Part shown: one piece after another, positions 12,531-18,523 of the stretch
How positions within the stretch are numbered: the first letter of the stretch is position 1
Layout of the letters: the number at the start of each line of letters is the position of its first letter
Origin: Immundisolibacter sp.
GTDB lineage: Bacteria; Pseudomonadota; Gammaproteobacteria; Immundisolibacterales; Immundisolibacteraceae
Direction: 5' to 3'
Assembly (NCBI RefSeq): GCF_041601295.1
Contig: NZ_JBFIII010000058.1
Location: 1 to 18,523, forward strand
Length of the DNA: 18,523 bases
Notes under the pieces: generated by a model
Database searches by the model: none
What the model was told of the DNA's origin: nothing
Seen by the model: the letters and a program-made list of their open reading frames with translations, nothing else
Position numbers and translations under genes: made by a program

Positions 12531-13256
12531 CTACAAGCGGAAGGCGTCGCCCAGATAAACAGCCCGTACCCGATCATCGTCGAGAATGCGTTCCGGCGAG
12601 CCGGCTGCCAGCACTTCGCCCTCGTTGACGATATAAGCGCGGTGACAAATGCCGAGCGTCTCGCGCACATTGTGGTCCGTGATCAGGACGCCGATGCCGC
12701 GCGCCGCCAGTTCACGGATGATGCGTTGAATGTCGATGACGGTGATCGGGTCCACTCCGGCAAACGGTTCGTCAAGCAACATGAAGCGTGGCTCGATGAC
12801 CAGCGCGCGGGCAATTTCCACCCGCCGCCGTTCGCCACCGGACAGGGCCGCTCCCTGACTGCCGCGGATGTGTCCGATGTGCAGTTCGCTGAGCAGCCGC
12901 TCAAGGCGTTTGTTTTGGGCATCGCGACTCAGTTCGCGGCGGGTTTCGAGTATCGCGCGCAGGTTGTCCTCGACTGACAGCTTGCGAAAAACCGAGGCTT
13001 CCTGAGGCAGATAGCCCAGGCCCAGGCGTGCCCGGTCGGGCACGCCAAGCTCGGTAACGTCGGTACCGTCAATGGCGACGCTGCCGCTATCGGGCTGCTC
13101 CAGGCCAACGATCATGTAAAAACATGTGGTCTTGCCGGCGCCATTGGGGCCCAGCAGGCCGACAATCTCGCCCGGCAAGACTTCAAGCGAAACGCCGGCC
13201 ACGGCCACGCGGCCACGATAGGATTTGCGCAGGTCATGCGCTGTGAGCTGACTCAC
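12531..13256 (-). CDS. lptB: LptB, ATPase of the LPS export ABC transporter
   Basis: LptB drives LPS extraction from the inner membrane by LptFG and its passage onto the Lpt bridge. The 241-residue protein has Walker A GPNGAGKTT (about 36-44), Q-loop YLPQEASVFRKL, ABC signature LSGGERRRVEIARAL (about 138-152), Walker B FMLLDEPFAGVDP (about 158-170) and H-loop TDHN (H195). The IDGTDVTELGVPDRARLGLGYLPQEASVFRKLSV block is diagnostic for LptB rather than for amino-acid ABC ATPases. The start is GTG, overlapping the lptA stop as GTGA. LptF and LptG are not in the window. Confidence 0.96.
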   Translation of the reverse strand: MSQLTAHDLRKSYRGRVAVAGVSLEVLPGEIVGLLGPNGAGKTTCFYMIVGLEQPDSGSVAIDGTDVTELGVPDRARLGLGYLPQEASVFRKLSVEDNLRAILETRRELSRDAQNKRLERLLSELHIGHIRGSQGAALSGGERRRVEIARALVIEPRFMLLDEPFAGVDPITVIDIQRIIRELAARGIGVLITDHNVRETLGICHRAYIVNEGEVLAAGSPERILDDDRVRAVYLGDAFRL

Positions 13257-13765
13257 GGTGTGCCTTTCGGGGCGTCGTCTTTTGGCTGGATGATCATGCG
13301 GATGCGCCCGCCGTTGGAGCCGGAGCCGCTGACCAGGTCGCGGTTGGTGTCGTACACCAGTTGGTCGCCCTGGAATACGTCGCCCTGGCGGGTAATCCGC
13401 GCGTCCCCCCGCAGGTGCAATGTCTTGTCGGCCACCAGGTACTCAATTTGATTGGCGGTGGCGACCACATCGCCCTCCTTGGGCTTGGGCTGCTGTTTAT
13501 AGCGCGCGGGTTTACCGGTAGCCACATAACGGATGGGGCTGCGATCCTTGGTGTGAATGATCAGGCTGTCGGAGGTGATTTTCATCGATCCTTGCACCAC
13601 CTCAACCGCACCGCTATAGGTGTTCAGGCCCTGCGCCTCGTCCAGTTCGACCCGGTCGGCGTCAATATAAATCGGCTGTTTTCGGTCCGCATCCAGCGCC
13701 ACGACCGGGGCGGTCAGGCACAGCAGCAGGGTCGCCCACAGGCGTCGATTTGAAAAAAAATACAT
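13253..13765 (-). CDS. lptA: LptA, periplasmic LPS bridge protein
   Basis: LptA oligomerises into the beta-jellyroll bridge that carries LPS across the periplasm. The ATG at 13765 (170 residues) puts a signal peptide (NRRLWATLLLCLTAPVVALD) at the very N-terminus; a frame extension to 13807 would bury it. The OstA-type domain shows QPIYIDADRVELDEAQGLNTYSGAVEVVQGSMKITSD, then NQIEYLVADKTLHLRGDARITRQGDVFQGDQLVYD, the repeated strand pattern of the family. It lies 75 nt after kdsC, where lptC is normally found; the gap is too short for lptC. It overlaps lptB by GTGA. Confidence 0.93.
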   Translation of the reverse strand: MYFFSNRRLWATLLLCLTAPVVALDADRKQPIYIDADRVELDEAQGLNTYSGAVEVVQGSMKITSDSLIIHTKDRSPIRYVATGKPARYKQQPKPKEGDVVATANQIEYLVADKTLHLRGDARITRQGDVFQGDQLVYDTNRDLVSGSGSNGGRIRMIIQPKDDAPKGTP

Positions 13766-13840
13766 GCGATGTCGCCAGCTAAGGTTGAGCCTGGGTGCCA
13801 GGGCCAAAAAGTTTAGCAGCCTTGCGAGTGCGGGCTGACG

Positions 13841-14374
13841 CTACGCCTGCTTTGTAGTCGTCGATTTTGCGTCGACAATCAGGTCGCATAATTCACGCGC
13901 GGCGCCGCGCCCGCCGTCCAGCGTGGTTGTCCAGCGTGCCGCGGCCCTCACTCCGGGGTGGGCGTCGGCGACCGCCACCGGCAGACCCACCAGGCGCATG
14001 GCCGGCAGGTCAATCACGTCATCGCCCAGGTAGGCGGTGGCCTGCCCGGCGACGCCAAAGTGTTGCAGCAGGTCCATAAGGTCGCGATCCTTGTGCTGGC
14101 AGCCTTGCCGGTACACGTTCACCCGCAGTTCATCCATGCGCCGGATGACCGCTTCCGAGCGGCGGCCGCTGAGGGCGGCCACCTTGATACCGGCTTCCTG
14201 CAGCAACTTTATGCCGTGGCCATCGCGTACGTGAAAAGCCTTCAACTCGGTGCCGTCGGCGCCAAAGTAAAGGCGGCCGTCGGTGAGCACGCCGTCGACA
14301 TCAAAAACCACCAGTTCAATACTGCCGGCCAGGGCCAGCAGTTCCGTATTCGTGTGTGGGGGGTGGTGTTCCAT
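13841..14374 (-). CDS. kdsC: KdsC, 3-deoxy-D-manno-octulosonate 8-phosphate phosphatase
   Basis: KdsC is a HAD-superfamily phosphatase that hydrolyses Kdo-8-phosphate to Kdo for the LPS inner core. The 177-residue protein has HAD motif I FDVDGVLTDG (nucleophile Asp about 25, acid/base Asp about 27), then LKAFHVRDGHGIKLLQEAGIKVAALSGR (motif II Ser), and motif IV LGDDVIDLPAM, with AVADAHPGVRAAA near the end. No cap domain is present, as expected for the tetrameric KdsC type. It begins 9 nt after the kdsD stop, and the two catalyse neighbouring steps of the Kdo pathway. Confidence 0.95.
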   Translation of the reverse strand: MEHHPPHTNTELLALAGSIELVVFDVDGVLTDGRLYFGADGTELKAFHVRDGHGIKLLQEAGIKVAALSGRRSEAVIRRMDELRVNVYRQGCQHKDRDLMDLLQHFGVAGQATAYLGDDVIDLPAMRLVGLPVAVADAHPGVRAAARWTTTLDGGRGAARELCDLIVDAKSTTTKQA

Positions 14375-14383
14375 CGGGGCGCG

Positions 14384-15391
14384 TCAGATCACGCCGGCGG
14401 CGAGCAAGGTATGCGTGTTGAGCGCTCCCAGCAGTCGGCCGTCCGTGTCTTCCACCAGCAGTGCGTTAACGCGCCGGCGCTGCATCAGCTCGGCGGCCTC
14501 CACGGCCAGTTCGTGCGGGCCGATGCGCACGCCGCCGGGGGTCATCACCGAGCGAACGACCACCTGTCTGATGTTGTCCACCTTCTCCAGCGCGCGCCGC
14601 AGGTCGCCGTCGGTAAAAATGCCAAGTGCGCCGCCGTCGGCGTCGACGATGGCCGTCATGCCCAGACCCTTGCGGGTCATTTCAAGCAAGGCCTCGGTCA
14701 AGGTCGCATCGGCGGTTACCGCTGGCAGGCGCTCACCGCTGACCATTACGTCCGCGACGTGCAACAGCAGGCGCCGGCCAAGCTTGCCGCCCGGGTGACT
14801 GCGGGAAAAATCGTCGCGCGAAAAGCCCCGTGTCTGCAGCAGAGCCACCGCCAGTGCATCGCCCAGCGCCAGCGCCGCCGTGGTGCTGGCGGTGGGCGCC
14901 AGGCCCAGCGGACAGGCCTCGCGTTCGACGCTGGCATCGAGGTTGACATCGGCTTCCCGGGCCAGGGTCGAGTCGGGACTGCCGGTGATGGCAATCAGGC
15001 CCGCGCCCAGGCGGCGGATGATCGGCAAAATCAACAGAAGCTCGGTGGTTTCGCCGGAATTCGACAGCGCCAGCACCACGTCCTGGGCGGTAATCATGCC
15101 CAGGTCACCGTGGCTGGCGTCACCCGGATGGACAAAAAAAGCCGGGGTGCCAGTGCTGGCCAGCGTGGCCGCAAGCTTGCCGCCAATATGCCCGGACTTG
15201 CCCATGCCCAGCACCACCACGCGTCCGCGACAGGCGAGCAACAGCCGGCAGGCATGCAGGAACGGTTCGCCCAGGCGTGACGCCAGTTGGCGCACGGCGT
15301 CGGCTTCGGTGTCCAGCACGTCGCGCGCCAGTTGCAGCACAGCGTCGTCGTCCAACGTGGCACTGGGTCGAGTCCCGTGGGTAGGGTCCAT
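14384..15391 (-). CDS. kdsD: KdsD, arabinose-5-phosphate isomerase
   Basis: KdsD interconverts ribulose-5-phosphate and arabinose-5-phosphate, the first committed step toward Kdo. The 335-residue protein has an N-terminal SIS domain (about 40-180) with RVVVLGMGKSGHIGGKLAATLASTGTPAFFVHPGDASHGDLGMI and ALSNSGETTELL, then two CBS domains (about 205-265 and 275-330; GLGMTAIVDADGGALGIFTDGDLRRAL and ALLVEDTDGRLLGALNTHTLLAAGV). Length and layout match the family. It is the first gene of the minus-strand cluster. The ribosome-binding sequence is poor, and a perfect palindrome containing a -10-like GATAAT lies 25 nt before the ATG. Confidence 0.95.
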   Translation of the reverse strand: MDPTHGTRPSATLDDDAVLQLARDVLDTEADAVRQLASRLGEPFLHACRLLLACRGRVVVLGMGKSGHIGGKLAATLASTGTPAFFVHPGDASHGDLGMITAQDVVLALSNSGETTELLLILPIIRRLGAGLIAITGSPDSTLAREADVNLDASVEREACPLGLAPTASTTAALALGDALAVALLQTRGFSRDDFSRSHPGGKLGRRLLLHVADVMVSGERLPAVTADATLTEALLEMTRKGLGMTAIVDADGGALGIFTDGDLRRALEKVDNIRQVVVRSVMTPGGVRIGPHELAVEAAELMQRRRVNALLVEDTDGRLLGALNTHTLLAAGVI

Positions 15392-15415
15392 GCGGTGAGC
15401 AACTCAAGCGAACGA

Positions 15416-15433
15416 AGTGCGAATTATCGCACT
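15416..15433 (-). promoter_or_regulatory. Palindrome with embedded -10-like box before kdsD
   Basis: AGTGCGA (15416-15422) and TCGCACT (15427-15433) are perfect 7-bp arms around ATTA. On the minus strand the centre reads GATAAT (15423-15428), a good -10 element placed to start a transcript about 25 nt before the kdsD ATG. The matching -35 is weak. A repressor bound here would block the promoter. Confidence 0.42.
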
Positions 15434-15806
15434 GTGTGGACCCTCGTTTGCAGTCGGTGACTGGCCAGGGTTACGCAGCCCGTTGATGTTTCGGATTGGG
15501 CAAGCGGTTGACAGCGGTTTTTGTACGATGTTAGCTTCCGCTTTATGCAGCGGTGTCAGAAGGCTTGGATGGCCGGATGGCGGCGCCGCTTTGGAGTGCG
15601 AAGAGGGGGCGGTGGTTTGCGGGAGGGGGTTCCCGAAAACCAGGGTAAGACATCTTGGCGTCGCGACGGCAACCCATGGGTTGCTGGGCGGGCCACCTGA
15701 ACGACCGGTCATGTAGGCTGCGTCGAACCCCTCCTAGCCGGACGTGATGTTCGCCGATCCATTATGGGCGGTGACAACCATGAGTCTGATGTTACCGGGA
15801 GGGGAC
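15434..15806. other. Structured non-coding region upstream of the DUF1302 gene
   Basis: No convincing gene is seen in these 373 nt. Structures found are: a plus-strand TTGACA at 15508-15513 with only a poor -10 (TTAGCT at 15531-15536) after 17 nt; a long hairpin at 15613-15642 (TGGTTT/AAACCA, one G:A mismatch, CGGGA/TCCCG, 6-nt loop); the palindrome CGTCGCGACG at 15659-15668 abutting the 16-bp palindrome GCAACCCATGGGTTGC at 15669-15684; and GACCGGTC at 15703-15710. Together they suggest a regulated leader or operator cluster. A GG-N10-GC spacing at 15657-15670 recalls sigma-54 promoters but fits the rest of that consensus poorly. I match it to no known riboswitch. Confidence 0.5.
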
Positions 15807-17585
15807 ATGAAATCATGCACACATGCCGGGCCGCGCGCCCGCACGGCTCGTTACTGGCTGGCCGCGGCGGCTCTTGCCGCAGCAGGCGGTGCCCAGGCAG
15901 TCAGTTTCCAGCTTTTCGACGGCGTCGACGCGACCTTCGACACGACGCTGGGCTACGGAATGCAATTCCGTACTGAGAAATACGACCCGAATCTGTCGCG
16001 AGCTCACCCATACACCGGGTCTGAGCTACTCAACAACCAGTACGGCAACCGCACCGTGTTCGACCACAAGTGGGACATGTTCTCGCACGTGGTCAAGGCC
16101 TCGCACGACTTGCAGATCAATGGCAATCGCTGGAACGCTTTCGTTCGCGGCAACTACTTCTATGACTTTGCCATGCTGGGCAAGGACGACCAGCTGCCGC
16201 AGGCGTCCGAGAACCGGGCCATCAAGCACGGTGACATCACCGATGCGTATGTTCTGAAGCGCCTGGGCAGCGCCGACCAGTTCACCGTTCGCCTGGGCAA
16301 GCAGGTAATTTCCTGGGGTGAGAACACCTTCATCGGTGGCTCGCTGAACGACATCAACACCTTTGACGTCAGCAAGATTCGCGCGCCGGGCGTGGAGCTC
16401 AAGGACGCGCTGGTCGGTACGCCGGCGGCCTACGGCACATGGCAGGCAACCGAGGCGCTGACCGCAGAAGCTTTCGTGTTGTTCGGTTTTGACGAGGTGA
16501 AGGCGGATCCGTACGGTGCGTTCTTTGCCTCGCTGGACCCGATTGCCGATGGCGCCGGCTTTGCCAATGCCATGGCCGGTCCCTTTCCAATCTGCAGGGC
16601 CCCAGATGGTGGCACGTGTCACTTAGCGCTTGGGGCGCTGCCGCTGCCCCGGTCCGGAGACAACATTCCGTCCTATGGCGGTCAGTATGGCTTCGCGTTG
16701 CGCTACTACGCACCGAATCTGGGCAATGGTTTCGACTTTGGGCTGTATTACCAGAATCTGCATGACCACAACCCGCAACTGTCGGCATTAGCCGGCACGC
16801 CGGGCGTTATGGGTCCCCCGACTCCCAATACTTTTTATCTTGATTACGCCAAGGATGTGGAGCGTTATGGTGTAAGTTTCAACACCACAGTGGGTCCCTG
16901 GGCGCTGGGCGGCGAGTACAGCTATCGGCGTAATGCACCGATCCAGGGCACCGACTTCTTGGTGGTTGGCGCTACCGGTGGGGACCTGAGTGGTAATGTT
17001 TACACTCCGGGTAGCAAGTTCGAGGGCTTCGAGCGCTACAAGCGCCATCAGATTCAGCTCACCACGCAGCGGCTGTGGGGCCCCATGCCCATGCTGCTGG
17101 GCGCCGATCAGTGGAACACCATTGGCGAAGTGGCGTTTGGCTGGGTGGATGACGTACCGGGTATCGACCTGAACGGTCATAGGAAGACGGGTGGTTCGCC
17201 AGGTGCACTCGCCGCTGCGGCAGCCGCTGGTGGTGGTTTCGTGCGCTTTGACGACATCACTGGGCACTTCTGGGGCTTCCAGGCGCGCTCCGGTCTGACC
17301 TACAACAACATCCTGTTCAACCGCATCAACATGGACTTCAACACCGCCTTCCGCTGGGATGTGGAGGGCACCTCGCCAGAGCTGGGTGGTGCGCAGTTGT
17401 TCGTGGGCGGCCGCAAGCAGGCGTCGGTGGGCGTGACTTTCGACTACGCCTTGCGTTGGAAGCTGGGTATCAACCAGACCTTCTTCTTCGATGGCGACAA
17501 CGACCAGTGGCGGCCGACTCGCTCGCGGAACGTCAGCACGACCGATCGCGACTTCCTGGCTATCGACGTGAGTTACACCTTCTGA
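15807..17585 (+). CDS. DUF1302-family outer-membrane barrel-like protein
   Basis: The start at 15807 is preceded by a strong GGAGGGG and places a signal peptide first (MKSCTHAGPRARTARYW, then LAAAALAAAGGAQA, cleavage near residue 31); an upstream ATG at 15744 would leave 21 unrelated residues. The mature part has many short amphipathic strands with aromatic girdles and ends in VSYTF, a terminal Phe as in BAM-assembled barrels. Family blocks include LNNQYGNRTVFDHKWDMFSHV, VRLGKQVISWGENTFIGGSLNDINTFD and RAPGVELKD. DUF1302 proteins are unassigned porin-like components, usually encoded next to DUF1329 proteins and often RND/MMPL exporters, and have been linked to lipid or hydrophobic substrate transport. 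An alanine/glycine-rich loop is present at about residues 470-485. Its partner follows 52 nt downstream. Confidence 0.9.
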   Translation: MKSCTHAGPRARTARYWLAAAALAAAGGAQAVSFQLFDGVDATFDTTLGYGMQFRTEKYDPNLSRAHPYTGSELLNNQYGNRTVFDHKWDMFSHVVKASHDLQINGNRWNAFVRGNYFYDFAMLGKDDQLPQASENRAIKHGDITDAYVLKRLGSADQFTVRLGKQVISWGENTFIGGSLNDINTFDVSKIRAPGVELKDALVGTPAAYGTWQATEALTAEAFVLFGFDEVKADPYGAFFASLDPIADGAGFANAMAGPFPICRAPDGGTCHLALGALPLPRSGDNIPSYGGQYGFALRYYAPNLGNGFDFGLYYQNLHDHNPQLSALAGTPGVMGPPTPNTFYLDYAKDVERYGVSFNTTVGPWALGGEYSYRRNAPIQGTDFLVVGATGGDLSGNVYTPGSKFEGFERYKRHQIQLTTQRLWGPMPMLLGADQWNTIGEVAFGWVDDVPGIDLNGHRKTGGSPGALAAAAAAGGGFVRFDDITGHFWGFQARSGLTYNNILFNRINMDFNTAFRWDVEGTSPELGGAQLFVGGRKQASVGVTFDYALRWKLGINQTFFFDGDNDQWRPTRSRNVSTTDRDFLAIDVSYTF

Positions 17586-17587
17586 TC

Positions 17588-17603
17588 GGCGCGGTCTAGC
17601 GCC
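17588..17603 (+). repeat. Short GC hairpin between the DUF1302 and DUF1329 genes
   Basis: GGCGC (17588-17592) pairs with GCGCC (17599-17603) around a 6-nt loop immediately after the stop codon. No T-run follows, so it is not a full terminator. It could stabilise the upstream message end or partly attenuate the downstream gene. Confidence 0.3.
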
Positions 17604-17637
17604 AGGATAAAGGTCGGCATTTTCAAGGGGAACCTGC

Positions 17638-18523
17638 ATGAAGTTTATAAAGGTCGCGGCGAGCCTGATGCTCGCCGCGAGTGGCGCTGGTCTGGCCGGG
17701 CTGGCGCAGGCGAAAGTATCGCCGGAAGAAGCGGCCAGAATTGGCCTTGAAGGCACGGAACTGACACCGGTTGGTGCGATCCGGGCTGGTAACGCGGACG
17801 GTACCATCCCGGCCTGGGACGGCGGCATCAAGACGCCCCCGGCTGGCTACGAGGATGGCAAGTGGTACGTCGATCCTTACCAGGACGACCAGGTGCTGTT
17901 CACCATCACGGCGCAGAACTACCAGCAGCATGAGGACAAACTGTCGGCCGGCACCATCGCGATGCTCAAGAAGTATCCCGATACCTTCAAGCTGAATATC
18001 TATCCGAGCCGTCGCAGTGCTTCGTACCCGCAATGGCTGTACGACGCCTCGATCTGGAATGCGAGCAACACCGATTGGTGCGACCCGCCACCGGGCGGCC
18101 CCAACACCCGCCAGCGCTGCGTCAAGCAGGAGTTGTTCCAGCCGGGCGTGCCCTTCCCCATCCCGCAGGATGGGGGCGAGGCCATGTACAACCACACCTT
18201 CTATTTTTTCGGTAAGTATTTCACCTCGGTTGCCTATGGCTTCAACGCCTTCACCGATGGCACGTATGCCGAGCACGTCAAGAAAGAGCGCTGGCTACAA
18301 CCCATGTATTTGACCGGCGCCGAAAAGCCCAAAGGCGACATGTTTGAACGCAACGGTGGTGCCATGTGGTGCTTCTCGCAGGAAGATCTGGCACCCCCAC
18401 GCAGCGCGGGCACCATCTTCAGCGGCTGTAACTACTTCCAGAGCGTCGATTTCGATGCCTATCTGTATATCCCTGGCCAGCGCCGGGTACGCAAGGCGCC
18501 GGAAATCGGTTTTTACGACAGCC
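17638..18523 (+). CDS. DUF1329-family periplasmic protein, 3' end cut by window
   Basis: The ATG at 17638 follows AAGGGG by 7 nt, and the frame stays open to the window end (295 residues visible; family members are about 450). A signal peptide is clear: MKFIKVAASLMLAASGAGLAG then LAQA, with cleavage near residue 25. Family blocks are GLEGTELTPVGAIRAGNADGTIPAWDGGI, then NIYPSRRSASYPQWLYDASIWNA, QPGVPFPIPQDGGEAMYNHTFYF and LYIPGQRRVRKAPEIGFYDS. DUF1329 proteins have a LolA/LolB-like fold expected to shuttle hydrophobic molecules between membranes; their substrates are mostly unknown. Several Cys residues (CDPP, RQRC, WCFS, SGCNY) may form disulfides in the periplasm. It probably forms an operon with the DUF1302 gene; an RND transporter downstream would be typical. 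Confidence 0.9.
   Translation, partial: MKFIKVAASLMLAASGAGLAGLAQAKVSPEEAARIGLEGTELTPVGAIRAGNADGTIPAWDGGIKTPPAGYEDGKWYVDPYQDDQVLFTITAQNYQQHEDKLSAGTIAMLKKYPDTFKLNIYPSRRSASYPQWLYDASIWNASNTDWCDPPPGGPNTRQRCVKQELFQPGVPFPIPQDGGEAMYNHTFYFFGKYFTSVAYGFNAFTDGTYAEHVKKERWLQPMYLTGAEKPKGDMFERNGGAMWCFSQEDLAPPRSAGTIFSGCNYFQSVDFDAYLYIPGQRRVRKAPEIGFYDS

Noticed and set aside
11289..12977. 562-aa plus-strand open frame
   Set aside because: It lies antisense to rpoN and lptB, both certain. Long antisense frames are common in GC-rich genes, and the translation shows no recognisable motif.
13958..15280. 440-aa plus-strand open frame
   Set aside because: Antisense to kdsC and kdsD, with Gln/Ala/Gly/His-rich composition typical of a shadow frame.
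15657..15670. Sigma-54 promoter with GG-N10-GC spacing
   Set aside because: Only the GG and GC match well. The flanking consensus is poor and the spacing is frequent in GC-rich DNA.
15417..15716. 99-aa plus-strand and 102-aa minus-strand frames upstream of DUF1302
   Set aside because: No ribosome-binding support, no domain pattern, and they cross perfect palindromes; treated as non-coding.
16788..17831. 347-aa minus-strand open frame and a neighbouring one at 17623-18276
   Set aside because: Both are antisense to the DUF1302 and DUF1329 genes, which have signal peptides, good ribosome-binding sequences and family blocks.
1..18523. CRISPR array or IS element
   Set aside because: No regularly spaced direct repeats of CRISPR type and no transposase-like gene with terminal inverted repeats were seen.

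Overview
The window has two parts: an integrated mobile element (left edge to about 6,939) and an ordinary chromosomal stretch (about 6,940 to the end). The chromosome looks gammaproteobacterial: kdsD-kdsC-lptA-lptB-rpoN-rapZ in that order, a PrmB close in pattern to the enteric protein, MsrPQ, and a DUF1302/DUF1329 pair of the kind common in Pseudomonas- and Nevskiales-like bacteria. Coding DNA is GC-rich and many gene pairs overlap by 1 to 4 nt. I cannot name the genus.

Element, 1-6,939. The right border is clear. Positions 6,895-6,939 are the 3' 45 nt of a tRNA-Lys(UUU) gene, from anticodon loop to CCA, with no 5' half. Just inside lies a tyrosine-recombinase integrase on the minus strand, so this is the attR-type end. 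The intact tRNA-Lys should lie beyond the left edge of the window. Reading leftwards on the minus strand: integrase; a RelE/HigB2-like toxin and HTH antitoxin joined to the integrase by ATGA overlaps; a decayed copy of an integrase 3' end; a HigBA module; a helical protein of unknown function; a two-repeat palindromic operator/iteron-like site; an AlpA-like HTH protein; and a two-tyrosine HUH replication initiator of the phage gpA type. Two plus-strand genes at the far left (one cut by the edge) converge on it, are visibly AT-richer, and form an unrecognised pair. No capsid, tail, packaging, conjugation or relaxase gene is visible, so the element resembles a satellite or integrative replicon, although its left part is unseen.

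Chromosome, 6,940-18,523. A small secreted ComEA-like helix-hairpin-helix protein (minus, with a good terminator) is divergent from msrP-msrQ-prmB (plus). These converge on the minus-strand LPS/sigma-54 cluster. KdsD and KdsC make and dephosphorylate Kdo phosphates for LPS, LptA and LptB move LPS to the outer membrane, RpoN is sigma-54, and RapZ is the ATP/GTP-binding regulator. The usual lptC, hpf and ptsN are absent from their expected places. After a 415-nt non-coding stretch rich in palindromes and a long hairpin, a DUF1302 outer-membrane barrel protein and a DUF1329 periplasmic protein (cut by the window end) run rightwards.

The best candidates for undescribed biology are the unknown gene pair at the left edge, the integrase-toxin-antitoxin coupling beside an older integrase fossil, and the structured leader before the DUF1302 gene.
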